From Mucilaginibacter endophyticus (GTDB taxonomy: Bacteria > Bacteroidota > Bacteroidia > Sphingobacteriales > Sphingobacteriaceae), in the NCBI RefSeq assembly GCF_003351025.1, contig NZ_QPCG01000001.1, positions 193,949 to 257,948 of the forward strand: 64,000 bases of DNA. Direction: 5' to 3'. Position numbers and translations under genes: made by a program. Positions within the stretch are counted from its first letter, which is position 1; each line of letters starts with the position of its first letter. The notes under the pieces are model-generated. The model was given only the letters and a program-made list of their open reading frames with translations, was not told the DNA's origin and did not search any database. This document shows, piece by piece, positions 44,356 to 54,783 of this stretch.

Positions 44356-44739
44356 ATGGCGGATTTAAAAGCGTTTGCTGAACAGTTGGTAAACTTAACA
44401 GTAAAAGAAGTAAACGAATTAGCTCAAATATTAAAAGACGAGTATGGTATTGAGCCTGCTGCTGCTGCTGTAGCAGTTGCTGCTCCTGCTGCTGACGGTG
44501 GCGACGCTGCTCCAGCTGCTGCTGAGCAAACTGCATTTGACGTTATCCTGAAAGAAGCTGGTGGCGCTAAATTAGCAGTTGTTAAATTAGTAAAAGACTT
44601 AACTGGCCTTGGTTTGAAAGAAGCTAAAGATCTTGTTGACGGTGCACCAAAAGAACTTAAAACTGGTGTAACTAAAGAAGAAGCTGAATCTTTGAAAAAA
44701 CAATTAGAAGAAGCCGGAGCAGTAGTTGAGGTTAAGTAA
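44356..44739 (+). CDS. rplL: 50S ribosomal protein bL12 (L7/L12)
   Basis: 127 residues: N-terminal dimerisation helices ([25 protein letters not shown]), an Ala-rich hinge of about 25 residues, and the C-terminal globular domain ([28 protein letters not shown], [16 protein letters not shown]). It recruits translation GTPases. An attenuator-like hairpin follows before rpoB. Confidence 0.97.
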   Translation: MADLKAFAEQLVNLTVKEVNELAQILKDEYGIEPAAAAVAVAAPAADGGDAAPAAAEQTAFDVILKEAGGAKLAVVKLVKDLTGLGLKEAKDLVDGAPKELKTGVTKEEAESLKKQLEEAGAVVEVK

Positions 44740-44764
44740 TTTAACCTACTAAAATATAGCATCA

Positions 44765-44792
44765 AGACTCCGACCATATTGGTCGGGGTCTA
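44765..44792 (+). terminator. Attenuator-like hairpin between rplL and rpoB
   Basis: AGACTCCGACCA (44765-44776) and TGGTCGGGGTCT (44780-44791) form a 12-bp stem with a TAT loop. Only a weak T tract follows, fitting partial termination that lets less rpoBC than rplL be made, as known at this place in E. coli. Confidence 0.7.
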
Positions 44793-44828
44793 TTGCTGTT
44801 TATAAAGGTTTGGATGAAGAAGATAATA

Positions 44829-44939
44829 GATATGAGATATGAGATATGAGATCTTCTTCCTGCGGGTTTAACAGGAACACAGATCTTCAAAACATATTTT
44901 TTAGTCTCAAATCTCACATCTCAGATCTCACATCTATCA
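44829..44939 (+). repeat. Heptad-repeat hairpin between rplL and rpoB
   Basis: The left arm has three perfect tandem GATATGA units (44829-44849). The right arm has TCTCAAA, TCTCACA, TCTCAGA, TCTCACA, TCTATCA (44905-44939). Read in reverse the right arm matches the left over 25 nt at about 22 positions, so the spacer folds into a long hairpin. Confidence 0.65.
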
Positions 44940-44969
44940 AGTTTATTAATAAACTAAAATTTAAATACC

Positions 44970-47900
44970 TTGGCAAACAATAATAATCAAAGAGTAAACT
45001 TTGCAACCAGCAGAAAGGTACTTGATTACCCTGATTTTCTGGATGTTCAGTTACAATCTTTCCAGGAATTTTTTCAATTGGAAACCACTTCCGACAACCG
45101 TTACAAAGAAGGTCTGTTTAAAGTGTTTGCCGAAAACTTTCCTATTTCAGATTCAAGAAACATCTTTGTCCTGGAGTTTCTTGACTACTTTATTGATCCG
45201 CCACGTTATGATATACAAGAGTGTATCGAACGCGGATTAACTTACAGCGTACCGTTAAAAGCCAAGCTTCGCCTGTCATGTAATGATGAGGAGCACGAAG
45301 ACTTTGAAACAATTGTACAGGACGTATACCTGGGTACTATCCCATACATGACGCCAAAAGGTACATTTGTTATTAATGGTGCTGAGCGTGTAATTGTATC
45401 ACAGTTACACCGTTCGCCAGGTGTGTTCTTTGGTCAGAGCCGCCATACCAACGGTACAAAATTATACTCTGCCCGTGTTATCCCTTTCAAAGGTTCATGG
45501 ATTGAGTTTGCTACAGACGTTAACAACGTGATGTACGCTTATATTGACCGTAAAAAGAAATTCCCGGTTACTACGTTACTTCGTGCCATTGGTTATGATT
45601 CTGATAAAGATATATTAGAGTTGTTTGAACTGGCCGACGAGGTTAAAGTGAGCAAATCTGGCCTGAAAAAATATATCGGCCGTAAGCTTGCTGCAAGGGT
45701 ACTTAAAACCTGGATCGAAGACTTTGTGGATGAAGATACCGGTGAGGTAGTTTCTATCCCACGTAATGAGATCATCCTTGAGCGTGAAACCTTACTGGAA
45801 GACGACCATATTGATATGATCATCGACTCTGGTGTTAAAACCATCATCCTTAATAAGGAAGATGCTTCAACCAGCGGTGATTACACTATTATATACAATA
45901 CCTTACAGAAAGATACTTCCAACTCTGAGAAGGAAGCGGTTGAGCATATCTACCGCCAGTTACGTAACGCTGAACCACCTGATGAAGAAACAGCACGTGG
46001 TATCATCGATCGTTTATTCTTCTCAGATAAAAGATATGACCTGGGTGATGTGGGCCGCTACCGCATCAACCGCAAGCTTAAATTAACTACCTCTGAAGAT
46101 ACCAAGGTGTTAACTAAGCAAGATATCATCGCGATTGTTAAATACTTGATCAAATTAATCAACTCAAAAGCCGAGGTGGATGATATCGATCACTTATCAA
46201 ACCGTCGTGTACGTACCGTAGGTGAGCAGCTTTATGCTCAGTTTGGTGTAGGTTTAGCACGTATGGCCCGTACCATCCGTGAGCGTATGAACATTCGTGA
46301 CAACGAGGTGTTCACACCAACCGACCTGATCAACGCGCGTACATTATCATCTGTGATCAACTCGTTCTTCGGAACAAACCAGTTGTCACAGTTCATGGAC
46401 CAAACCAATCCACTTGCAGAGATCACGCACAAGCGTCGTCTGTCAGCCTTAGGCCCCGGCGGTCTGTCACGTGAGCGTGCAGGTTTCGAGGTTCGTGACG
46501 TTCACTACACCCACTACGGTAGGTTGTGTACTATCGAAACTCCGGAAGGCCCGAACATTGGTTTGATCTCTTCACTTTGCGTACACGCCAAGATCAACAA
46601 CTTAGGCTTTATCGAAACTCCGTACAAACGTGTGGTTGAAGGTAAAGTTATGGTTGACGAGCCGGTTATCTATTTATCTGCTGAGGATGAAGACGGTAAA
46701 ACCATTGGCCAGGCAAACGCGGTGTATGATGACAAAGGTGAGTTTGAATTGCCACGTGTAAAAGCACGTTTCGAGGGTGACTTCCCGGTTATTGAGCCAG
46801 AGCGTCTGGATTTAATGGATATCGCCCCAAACCAGATCACTTCTATCGCGGCTTCGCTTATTCCGTTCCTGGAGCATGATGACGCTAACCGTGCATTGAT
46901 GGGTTCAAACATGCAACGCCAGGCCGTACCATTGTTACGTCCTGAAGCGCCGATTGTTGGTACCGGTTTGGAAGGCCGTGTGGCAAAAGACTCTCGTACC
47001 CTGATCAACGCCGAAGGCGATGGTGTGGTTGAGTATGTTGATGCTAACGAGATCCGTATTAAATATGACCGTAATGAACTTGATCGTTTGATCTCGTTTG
47101 AAGGAGATAGCAAAAGCTACCGCTTAACCAAGTTTAAGAAAACCAACCAAAGCACCACCATGAACCTTAAGCCTATTGTTAAAAAAGGCCAAAGGGTTGA
47201 AAAAGGTGAGGTACTTTGCGAAGGTTACGCTACCCAAAATGGTGAGCTTGCATTAGGCCGTAACCTTAAAGTAGCGTTCATGCCTTGGCAGGGATATAAC
47301 TTTGAGGATGCGATTGTAATTTCTGAGCGTGTTGTATCGCAGGATATATTTACTTCAATCCACGTTGAAGAGTTCGAACTTGAAGTTCGTGACACTAAAC
47401 GCGGTGAGGAAGAGTTAACACCAGATATCCCTAACGTATCAGAAGAAGCTACTAAAGACCTTGACGAAGACGGTATCATCCGTGTTGGTGCCGAGGTTAA
47501 AGAAGGCGATATCCTGATTGGTAAGATCACCCCTAAAGGTGAATCTGACCCTTCACCGGAAGAAAAACTGTTACGTGCTATCTTCGGTGATAAAGCAGGC
47601 GACGTTAAAGATGCTTCATTGAAAACCCCACCGTCAATTGCCGGTGTTGTTATCGATACCAAATTGTTCTCTCGTGCTAAGAAAACTTCAAAAGCTGAAG
47701 AAAAAGCACAGTTAGAGAAATTGGATACAAGGCATGAAAAAGCTGTAAAAGATCTGAAAAATACCTTGATCGACAAGTTGTTTGAGATCGTTAACGGCAA
47801 AACTTCGCAAGGTGTTTACAACGTTTATAAAGAGTTACAGGTTCCTAAAGGTGTTAAATTCACCCAAAAAATATTAGTTGAGCTTAATTACGATAATATT

Positions 47901-48773
47901 AACCCAACTAAATGGACTACTGATGACGATAAAAACGATCAGATTAAGATCCTTCTTCATAACTTCAACATTAAGTACAATGAAGAGCTGGGTGCTTACC
48001 GTCGTGATAAATTCGCTATCAGCGTGGGTGATGAGCTTCCATCAGGTATCGTACAAATGGCTAAAGTTTACATCGCTAAAAAGCGTAAGCTTAAAGTAGG
48101 TGATAAAATGGCCGGTCGTCACGGTAACAAAGGTATTGTTGCACGTATTGTACGTGACGAAGATATGCCTTTCCTTGAAGACGGAACACCGGTTGATATC
48201 GTGTTGAACCCGCTGGGTGTACCTTCACGTATGAACTTGGGTCAGATCTACGAAACCGTATTAGGCTGGGCCGGTAAAGAGCTTGGTGTTAAATTCGCTA
48301 CTCCTATCTTCGACGGTGCAAGCCATGAAGAGGTGGAAGAGTGGATTAAGAAAGCCAACTTACCAGAATCAGGCCGTACTTACTTATACAACGGTTTAAC
48401 AGGTGATCGTTTTGATCAGCAAACTACTGTAGGTATTATCTACATGCTGAAATTAGGTCACATGGTTGATGACAAGATGCACGCCCGTTCAATCGGACCG
48501 TACTCATTGATTACTCAACAGCCATTGGGTGGTAAGGCGCAATTCGGTGGTCAGCGTTTTGGTGAGATGGAGGTTTGGGCACTGGAAGCATTTGGTGCAT
48601 CAAACATTCTGCAGGAGATATTAACCGTTAAATCGGATGATGTTATCGGCCGTGCCAAAACATATGAGGCTATTGTTAAAGGTGAAAACCTGCCAACTCC
48701 ATCAGTTCCTGAATCATTCAACGTATTGGTTCATGAGTTACGCGGCTTAGGTTTGGATATCACATTAGAATAA
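44970..48773 (+). CDS. rpoB: RNA polymerase beta subunit
   Basis: 1267 residues, the usual Bacteroidota length. Visible regions include [16 protein letters not shown] at the start, the rifampicin-region [33 protein letters not shown], the NFEDAI catalytic-side segment, [10 protein letters not shown] and the C-terminal [24 protein letters not shown]. The start is TTG at 44970: [16 protein letters not shown] fits the family N-terminus and no ATG lies upstream in frame at a better place. It forms the catalytic core with RpoC. Confidence 0.97.
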   Translation: MANNNNQRVNFATSRKVLDYPDFLDVQLQSFQEFFQLETTSDNRYKEGLFKVFAENFPISDSRNIFVLEFLDYFIDPPRYDIQECIERGLTYSVPLKAKLRLSCNDEEHEDFETIVQDVYLGTIPYMTPKGTFVINGAERVIVSQLHRSPGVFFGQSRHTNGTKLYSARVIPFKGSWIEFATDVNNVMYAYIDRKKKFPVTTLLRAIGYDSDKDILELFELADEVKVSKSGLKKYIGRKLAARVLKTWIEDFVDEDTGEVVSIPRNEIILERETLLEDDHIDMIIDSGVKTIILNKEDASTSGDYTIIYNTLQKDTSNSEKEAVEHIYRQLRNAEPPDEETARGIIDRLFFSDKRYDLGDVGRYRINRKLKLTTSEDTKVLTKQDIIAIVKYLIKLINSKAEVDDIDHLSNRRVRTVGEQLYAQFGVGLARMARTIRERMNIRDNEVFTPTDLINARTLSSVINSFFGTNQLSQFMDQTNPLAEITHKRRLSALGPGGLSRERAGFEVRDVHYTHYGRLCTIETPEGPNIGLISSLCVHAKINNLGFIETPYKRVVEGKVMVDEPVIYLSAEDEDGKTIGQANAVYDDKGEFELPRVKARFEGDFPVIEPERLDLMDIAPNQITSIAASLIPFLEHDDANRALMGSNMQRQAVPLLRPEAPIVGTGLEGRVAKDSRTLINAEGDGVVEYVDANEIRIKYDRNELDRLISFEGDSKSYRLTKFKKTNQSTTMNLKPIVKKGQRVEKGEVLCEGYATQNGELALGRNLKVAFMPWQGYNFEDAIVISERVVSQDIFTSIHVEEFELEVRDTKRGEEELTPDIPNVSEEATKDLDEDGIIRVGAEVKEGDILIGKITPKGESDPSPEEKLLRAIFGDKAGDVKDASLKTPPSIAGVVIDTKLFSRAKKTSKAEEKAQLEKLDTRHEKAVKDLKNTLIDKLFEIVNGKTSQGVYNVYKELQVPKGVKFTQKILVELNYDNINPTKWTTDDDKNDQIKILLHNFNIKYNEELGAYRRDKFAISVGDELPSGIVQMAKVYIAKKRKLKVGDKMAGRHGNKGIVARIVRDEDMPFLEDGTPVDIVLNPLGVPSRMNLGQIYETVLGWAGKELGVKFATPIFDGASHEEVEEWIKKANLPESGRTYLYNGLTGDRFDQQTTVGIIYMLKLGHMVDDKMHARSIGPYSLITQQPLGGKAQFGGQRFGEMEVWALEAFGASNILQEILTVKSDDVIGRAKTYEAIVKGENLPTPSVPESFNVLVHELRGLGLDITLE

Positions 48774-48852
48774 GGTTAAAGCTTAAAGGCCAAAGGTGAA
48801 AGGTTAGGACAGGTTCCGAAACCTTTTACCTTTCGCCTTTTACCTTTCGCCT
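48773..48852 (+). repeat. Heptad-repeat hairpin between rpoB and rpoC
   Basis: Strict 7-bp period. Left arm AGGTTAA, AGCTTAA, AGGCCAA, AGGTGAA, AGGTTAG (48773-48807); right arm CCTTTTA, CCTTTCG, CCTTTTA, CCTTTCG, CCT (48822-48852), which reads AGGCGAA/AGGTAAA on the other strand. The arms are complementary, so the rpoB-rpoC spacer is a long imperfect hairpin. Confidence 0.7.
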
Positions 48853-48883
48853 AAAAATTACCTTTAAAAAATCAAAGTAGACT

Positions 48884-51800
48884 ATGTCTTACAAAAAGGA
48901 TAATAAAATCAAAAGTAACTTTACCACCATTACCATCAGTTTAGCCTCTCCCGAGTCTATCCTTGAGCGTTCAAGCGGTGAAGTTTTAAAGCCGGAAACC
49001 ATTAACTACCGTACTTACAAACCTGAGCGTGATGGTTTGTTCTGCGAGCGTATTTTTGGCCCGGTTAAGGATTATGAGTGCCATTGCGGTAAATACAAAC
49101 GTATCCGTTACAAAGGTATCGTGTGCGACCGTTGTGGTGTTGAAGTAACCGAAAAGAAAGTACGTCGTGAGCGTATGGGCCACATCAACCTGGTGGTGCC
49201 TGTTGCGCACATCTGGTACTTCCGCTCATTACCAAACAAAATTGGTTATTTATTAGGCCTGCCTACAAAAAGGCTTGACCTTATCATATACTACGAGCGT
49301 TACGTAGTTATACAGCCAGGTATTAAAGAAGCAGACGGAATCAACAAAATGGATTTCCTTACTGAAGAAGAATACCTTGACGTATTAGATACCCTTCCAA
49401 AAGAAAACCAGTACCTTGACGACAAAGATCCTCAGAAATTTGTTGCTAAAATGGGTGCCGAGGCTTTGGAAGAGTTATTAAAACGCCTTGACCTTGATGA
49501 ATTATCATTCAGCCTGCGTCACCAGGCAGCCAACGAAACTTCTCAGCAACGTAAAAACGAAGCTTTAAAACGTTTACAGGTTGTTGAAGCTTTCCGTGAT
49601 GCTAAAACCAGGATCGAGAATAACCCTGAGTGGATGATCGTTAAGATCGTTCCGGTTATCCCACCAGAATTGCGTCCGTTGGTACCACTAGAAGGTGGCC
49701 GTTTCGCTACTTCAGATTTGAATGACCTTTACCGTCGTGTAATTATCCGTAACAACCGTTTAAAACGCTTGATCGAGATTAAAGCACCAGAGGTGATTTT
49801 ACGTAACGAAAAACGTATGTTACAGGAAGCTGTGGATTCGTTATTCGATAACTCACGTAAAGTTAACGCGGTAAAAACTGAAGGTAACCGTGCTTTGAAA
49901 TCACTTTCGGATATCCTGAAAGGTAAACAAGGCCGTTTCCGTCAAAACTTATTAGGTAAACGTGTGGATTACTCTGCGCGTTCGGTAATTGTTGTAGGTC
50001 CTAACCTTAAATTACACGAGTGCGGTTTACCAAAAGATATGGCTGCCGAGTTGTTTAAACCATTTATCATCCGCAAAATGATTGAGCGTGGTGTGGTTAA
50101 AACAGTAAAATCTGCCAAAAAGATTGTTGACCGTAAAGACCCATTAGTTTGGGATATTTTGGAAAACGTATTGAAAGGACACCCTGTATTACTAAACCGT
50201 GCGCCTACGCTGCACAGGTTGGGTATCCAGTCGTTCCAGCCAAAACTGGTTGAAGGTAAAGCGATCCAATTGCACCCATTAACCTGTACAGCATTCAACG
50301 CGGATTTTGACGGTGACCAGATGGCCGTTCACGTACCACTTGGTAACGCGGCAATTTTGGAAGCCCAAATTCTGATGCTTGCTTCGCACAACATCCTTAA
50401 CCCTGCCAACGGTACACCTATTACTGTACCATCTCAGGACATGGTACTTGGTTTGTACTACATAACCAAAGGCCGTAAAACTGACGAAACACGTGTGGTT
50501 AAAGGACAAGGCTTAACTTTTTACTCTGCAGAGGAAGTAATTATCGCTTATAACGAGAAAAAACTTGACCTGCATGCGTTTATCAAGGTTAAAGCTTTGG
50601 TTAAAGAGCGCGATGGCAAAATCGTAAATAAAATTATTGATACTACTGTAGGCCGCGTGTTGTTTAACCAACATGTACCAATCGAGGTAGGTTATATCAA
50701 TGAGCTGCTTACCAAAAAATCACTTCGTGATATCATTGGTGAGGTAGTAAAAATCACCGGTATGGCACGTGCCGCTCAGTTCCTTGATGATATTAAGGAG
50801 TTAGGCTTTAAAATGGCATTCCAGGGTGGTTTATCATTTAACCTGAAGGATATCAATATCCCTGCAGAAAAAGTTACCCTGATTGATACAGCTTCTAAGC
50901 AGGTTGATGAGGTAATGAACAACTATAACATGGGTTTCATTACCAACAACGAGCGTTACAACCAGATCATCGATATCTGGACACGTATCAACAACCGCTT
51001 AACTGCAAACGTGATGGACATCCTGAGCAATGATAACCAGGGCTTCAACTCTGTTTACATGATGCTTGACTCAGGTGCCCGTGGTTCTAAAGAGCAGATC
51101 CGTCAGCTTGCAGGTATGCGTGGTTTGATGGCGAAACCTCAGAAATCAGGTTCAGGCGGTGAGATTATCGAAAACCCGATCCTTTCAAACTTTAAAGAAG
51201 GTTTGTCGGTATTGGAGTACTTCATCTCAACCCACGGTGCTCGTAAAGGTTTGGCGGATACGGCGTTAAAAACAGCGGATGCTGGTTACTTAACACGTAG
51301 GTTGCATGACGTTGCCCAGGATATGATTGTTGGTGAGGTTGATTGCGGTACTTTAAGGGGTATCTACACAACTGCACTGAAAGATAACGAGGATATTGTT
51401 GAGCCATTATATGACCGTATTTTAGGTCGTACTACGCTTCATGATGTTCATGACCCTATCACTAACGAGTTGTTAGCAGTAGCCGGTCAGGACATTACCG
51501 AAGAGGTTGCCAAAAAGATCGAGAACTCTCCGTTAGAAGGTATCGAGATCCGTTCGGTATTAACCTGCGAAAGCAAACGTGGCGTATGCGCATTGTGCTA
51601 CGGCCGTAACCTTGCAAGCGGTAAACGCGTGCAAAAAGGCGAGGCGGTTGGTGTAATTGCAGCACAGTCAATCGGTGAGCCGGGTACACAGTTAACACTT
51701 CGTACATTCCACGTGGGTGGTACCGCGTCAAACATCGCTGCTGAATCTCAGATCAACGCTAAGTTTGATGGTATCATCGAGTTTGAGAACGTACGTACTG

Positions 51801-53173
51801 TAACTTATGAAACTGCCGAAGATGGCGCTGTTGATGTGGTATTAGGCCGTTCGGGCGAGTTCCGTATCATCGAAGCCGGAAGCAATAAAGTAATTGTTAC
51901 CAACAATATTCCATACGGCTCATACCTGTATGTGAAAGATGGCAGCAAGATCACCAAAGGCGATCGTATCTGTTCATGGGATCCGTACAACGCGGTAATT
52001 ATATCTGAGTTTGCAGGTATTGCCCAGTTTGATGCCGTATTGGAAGGTATTACTTTCCGTGAAGAATCTGACGAGCAAACCGGTCACCGTGAAAAAGTGA
52101 TCATCGATACAAGGGATAAAACTAAAAACCCTGCTATCCAGATCGCCGATAATAAAGGTAACATCATTAAAGGATATAACATTCCTGTAGGCGCCCACAT
52201 CGCTGTTGATGAAGGCGACAGGCTGCAAACAGGTCAGGTTATTGCTAAAATTCCTCGTTCAACCGGTAAAACGCGAGATATTACAGGTGGTTTACCACGT
52301 GTAACCGAGTTATTTGAAGCACGTAACCCTTCAAACCCTGCTGTAGTAACCGAAATTGACGGTGTGGTAACTTTAGGTGGTGTTAAACGTGGTAACCGCG
52401 AAATCACCATTGAATCAAAAGACGGCCAGGTTAAAAAATACCTTGTACCACTTTCAAAACACATCCTTGTACAGGATAATGACTTTGTTAAAGCCGGTAT
52501 GCCATTGTCAGATGGTTCAATTTCACCTTCAGATATCCTTGCTATTAAAGGCCCTGCCGCTGTACAGGAATACCTTGTTAACGGTATCCAGGAAGTTTAT
52601 CGCTTACAGGGTGTGAAAATTAACGATAAACACTTTGAGGTTATCGTTCACCAGATGATGCAAAAAGTATCTATTGAAGATGCGGGCGATACTCGTTTCT
52701 TAGAGCGTGAAGCTGTTGACGGATGGGATTTCATGACTGAGAATGATGAAATTTACGACAAGAAAGTTGTTACTGATCCAGGTGATTCAACTACGTTGAA
52801 ATCTGGTCAGATAGTTTCATTACGTCGTTTACGCGATGAAAACTCGGTATTGAAACGCCGCGACCTTAAATTGGTTGAAGTGCGTGACGCTATCCCTGCA
52901 ACATCGAGCCCGATACTGCAAGGTATCACCAGGGCATCATTAGGCACCAAGTCGTTTATTTCTGCAGCATCGTTCCAGGAAACTACCAAAGTACTGAACG
53001 AAGCAGCTATCGCAGGTAAAAAAGACAACATGCTTGGCCTGAAAGAAAACGTTATTGTAGGTCACTTAATACCTTCAGGTACCGGTTTGCGCGAATACGA
53101 AAATATCCGTGTAGGCTCACAGGAAGAGTTTGACCGCCTGATGGCTTCAAAAGCAGAAGAGTTGGAAGCTTAA
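48884..53173 (+). CDS. rpoC: RNA polymerase beta' subunit
   Basis: 1429 residues. The N-terminal zinc site has C66, C68, C81 and C84. The catalytic Mg-binding motif NADFDGD is at 472-478. [17 protein letters not shown], the bridge/trigger region ([16 protein letters not shown]) and the second zinc cluster ([16 protein letters not shown]) are intact. The C-terminal end lies before a strong terminator. It completes the rplKAJL-rpoBC transcription block. Confidence 0.98.
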   Translation: MSYKKDNKIKSNFTTITISLASPESILERSSGEVLKPETINYRTYKPERDGLFCERIFGPVKDYECHCGKYKRIRYKGIVCDRCGVEVTEKKVRRERMGHINLVVPVAHIWYFRSLPNKIGYLLGLPTKRLDLIIYYERYVVIQPGIKEADGINKMDFLTEEEYLDVLDTLPKENQYLDDKDPQKFVAKMGAEALEELLKRLDLDELSFSLRHQAANETSQQRKNEALKRLQVVEAFRDAKTRIENNPEWMIVKIVPVIPPELRPLVPLEGGRFATSDLNDLYRRVIIRNNRLKRLIEIKAPEVILRNEKRMLQEAVDSLFDNSRKVNAVKTEGNRALKSLSDILKGKQGRFRQNLLGKRVDYSARSVIVVGPNLKLHECGLPKDMAAELFKPFIIRKMIERGVVKTVKSAKKIVDRKDPLVWDILENVLKGHPVLLNRAPTLHRLGIQSFQPKLVEGKAIQLHPLTCTAFNADFDGDQMAVHVPLGNAAILEAQILMLASHNILNPANGTPITVPSQDMVLGLYYITKGRKTDETRVVKGQGLTFYSAEEVIIAYNEKKLDLHAFIKVKALVKERDGKIVNKIIDTTVGRVLFNQHVPIEVGYINELLTKKSLRDIIGEVVKITGMARAAQFLDDIKELGFKMAFQGGLSFNLKDINIPAEKVTLIDTASKQVDEVMNNYNMGFITNNERYNQIIDIWTRINNRLTANVMDILSNDNQGFNSVYMMLDSGARGSKEQIRQLAGMRGLMAKPQKSGSGGEIIENPILSNFKEGLSVLEYFISTHGARKGLADTALKTADAGYLTRRLHDVAQDMIVGEVDCGTLRGIYTTALKDNEDIVEPLYDRILGRTTLHDVHDPITNELLAVAGQDITEEVAKKIENSPLEGIEIRSVLTCESKRGVCALCYGRNLASGKRVQKGEAVGVIAAQSIGEPGTQLTLRTFHVGGTASNIAAESQINAKFDGIIEFENVRTVTYETAEDGAVDVVLGRSGEFRIIEAGSNKVIVTNNIPYGSYLYVKDGSKITKGDRICSWDPYNAVIISEFAGIAQFDAVLEGITFREESDEQTGHREKVIIDTRDKTKNPAIQIADNKGNIIKGYNIPVGAHIAVDEGDRLQTGQVIAKIPRSTGKTRDITGGLPRVTELFEARNPSNPAVVTEIDGVVTLGGVKRGNREITIESKDGQVKKYLVPLSKHILVQDNDFVKAGMPLSDGSISPSDILAIKGPAAVQEYLVNGIQEVYRLQGVKINDKHFEVIVHQMMQKVSIEDAGDTRFLEREAVDGWDFMTENDEIYDKKVVTDPGDSTTLKSGQIVSLRRLRDENSVLKRRDLKLVEVRDAIPATSSPILQGITRASLGTKSFISAASFQETTKVLNEAAIAGKKDNMLGLKENVIVGHLIPSGTGLREYENIRVGSQEEFDRLMASKAEELEA

Positions 53174-53197
53174 TTGCCAGCTACTTAAATAATTTAT

Positions 53198-53230
53198 TAA
53201 GCCTCCCGGTTATCCGGGAGGCTTTTTTTA
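53198..53230 (+). terminator. Terminator after rpoC
   Basis: AAGCCTCCCGG and CCGGGAGGCTT form an 11-bp stem around TTAT, followed by seven T residues. Confidence 0.95.
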
Positions 53231-53328
53231 TGATTTTTTTTTAAATAGTTAAAACAAAAGCGAAATACTTCTGTTCTACGTTCGGCACTTTGAAAGCAAG
53301 ATATAGGGTAGAATATATTCTTAAAAGC

Positions 53329-53336
53329 TATATTTG
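53329..53336 (+). promoter_or_regulatory. Promoter -7 box upstream of the DUF3467 gene
   Basis: TATATTTG fits TAnnTTTG. No TTTG at the -33 distance. The start site would be about 53342, giving a leader of about 55 nt. Confidence 0.5.
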
Positions 53337-53354
53337 CCGCAGCATTTACCACGT

Positions 53355-53385
53355 AAAAAGGCGGTTAACAAAGAACGCCTTTTTG
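53355..53385 (+). terminator. Terminator-like hairpin in the DUF3467 leader
   Basis: AAAAAGGCG (53355-53363) pairs perfectly with CGCCTTTTT (53376-53384). It lies between the -7 box and the ATG, so it could attenuate the gene or end a tiny transcript. Confidence 0.6.
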
Positions 53386-53398
53386 CTAATTTAGTAGC

Positions 53399-53710
53399 AT
53401 GGAAGAACAAAATGAAAATCAGCTCAATATTGAGCTATCAGAAGAAATTGCAGAAGGTGTTTATTCAAACCTTGCTATTATCACTCACTCAACCTCTGAG
53501 TTTGTATTAGACTTTATCAGGGTCATGCCCGGGGTTCCAAAAGCCAGGGTAAAATCAAGGATCATCCTGACTCCTGAGCATGCCAAACGCCTTCTTTCTG
53601 CGTTGCAAGACAACATCGAAAAATACGAATCTATTAACGGTCGTATTAAGGTACAGCCTGATCATCCTGGTTTTCCAATGAATTTTGGTAATACAATGGG
53701 CCAGGCATAA
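53399..53710 (+). CDS. DUF3467 protein
   Basis: 103 residues, soluble, with no membrane segment. EGVYSNLAIITHSTSEFVLDFIRVMPGVPKARVKSRIILTPEHAKRLL is the DUF3467 signature, a small family common in Bacteroidota whose function is unknown. It is preceded by its own promoter box with a terminator-like hairpin and followed by another hairpin, so it is a monocistronic unit. Confidence 0.9.
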   Translation: MEEQNENQLNIELSEEIAEGVYSNLAIITHSTSEFVLDFIRVMPGVPKARVKSRIILTPEHAKRLLSALQDNIEKYESINGRIKVQPDHPGFPMNFGNTMGQA

Positions 53711-53726
53711 TTTTCAATATTATATT

Positions 53727-53775
53727 AAAACGCACTTTTGATTAATAAAAAGTTATGCTAAAGGCGTTTTTATAA
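53727..53775 (+). terminator. Terminator after the DUF3467 gene
   Basis: AAAACGCACTTT (53727-53738) pairs with AAAGGCGTTTT (53760-53770) with one bulge, followed by T residues. The loop is about 20 nt. Confidence 0.6.
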
Positions 53776-53869
53776 AAAAATTAATAAAAGTGTGTTGTTT
53801 TTGAGAAAAAAGTGTATATATTGCAACGTTTTTAACTTATACCTATAAAAACATGGAAGTCCTATTTTT

Positions 53870-54706
53870 ATGAGAAAATCCTACATCGTAAATTCATTTT
53901 TACTTTTATTCATTTTATTCATTTCCGCAGGGCTATTATCCTGTTCATCAACGAAGAAAGTTAAATACTTTCAGGATATACCTGATTCTGGACAGTTGAA
54001 ATTAATTCCTGCGGCCGTTTATGTACAACCTAAAATTCAGGTGGATGATATTTTGTCTATCATCGTGCAAACAATAGATCCTATAGCCTCTCAAAATGTA
54101 AATGGAGGAAATGTTGCAACAGGAACAGCGCCACTTGGTAGTCTTGCAGGTGGTAGCTCTGGTCAGTCTGCACTGGGTTTGCCTCAGGCATCATCTGGCT
54201 ATCTTGTTGATAAAGATGGTAATATAGATATGTCTATCCTTGGAAGAATTCATGTGGTAGGATATAGTACCTCCGAATTAAAAGAGGTCATAACAAAAGA
54301 AGCTTCAAAATATTATAACAATCCAACGGTTAGTGTCCGGTTTGCTAATTTCAAAGTTAGTATTGCGGGTGAGGTATTAAAGCCTGGCCAATATGTTATA
54401 CCGAATGAAAAGGTTAGTGTATTAGACGCTATAGCTATGGCCGGCGATTTAACCATATTCGCAAAAAGAGAAAACGTGCTACTGATCAGGGAAAATCCTG
54501 ATGGCACAAAAACTCCATACAGGATCAACTTAAAGAAGAGTGACATCATGTCTTCTTCATATTACTACCTTAAACAAAACGATTATATATATGTAGAGCC
54601 AAGGAAGGCTAAATCGGATGCAACAGATGCTGCCCAAGCTAAATATGTTACTATAGCAGGTGCACTTTTATCGTTATTGATAGTGATAGCCACAAGGGCG
54701 AAATAA
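53870..54706 (+). CDS. Polysaccharide export lipoprotein, Wza-like
   Basis: 278 residues, a lipoprotein with Cys 25 (LLSC). The polysaccharide-export domain starts at about 55 (IQVDDILSIIVQT, YLVDKDGNIDMSILGRI). An SLBB segment follows (VSIAGEVLKPGQYVIPNEKVSVLDAIAMAGDL) and the chain ends in a membrane helix (about 255-275). Wza-type proteins form the outer-membrane exit channel for capsule or exopolysaccharide. It is the first gene of the polysaccharide locus. Confidence 0.92.
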   Translation: MRKSYIVNSFLLLFILFISAGLLSCSSTKKVKYFQDIPDSGQLKLIPAAVYVQPKIQVDDILSIIVQTIDPIASQNVNGGNVATGTAPLGSLAGGSSGQSALGLPQASSGYLVDKDGNIDMSILGRIHVVGYSTSELKEVITKEASKYYNNPTVSVRFANFKVSIAGEVLKPGQYVIPNEKVSVLDAIAMAGDLTIFAKRENVLLIRENPDGTKTPYRINLKKSDIMSSSYYYLKQNDYIYVEPRKAKSDATDAAQAKYVTIAGALLSLLIVIATRAK

Positions 54707-54783
54707 TTGCAATTAGTGGTATAAATAAAGCTATAGAGGTCTAAATAAAAATACAGCTCGGTTGTTTTATCGATTCAAATAAT

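Noticed and set aside
44333..44536. Gln-rich minus-strand frame opposite rplL
   Set aside because: It is the antisense of the Ala-rich hinge of bL12 (GCT repeats), not a gene.
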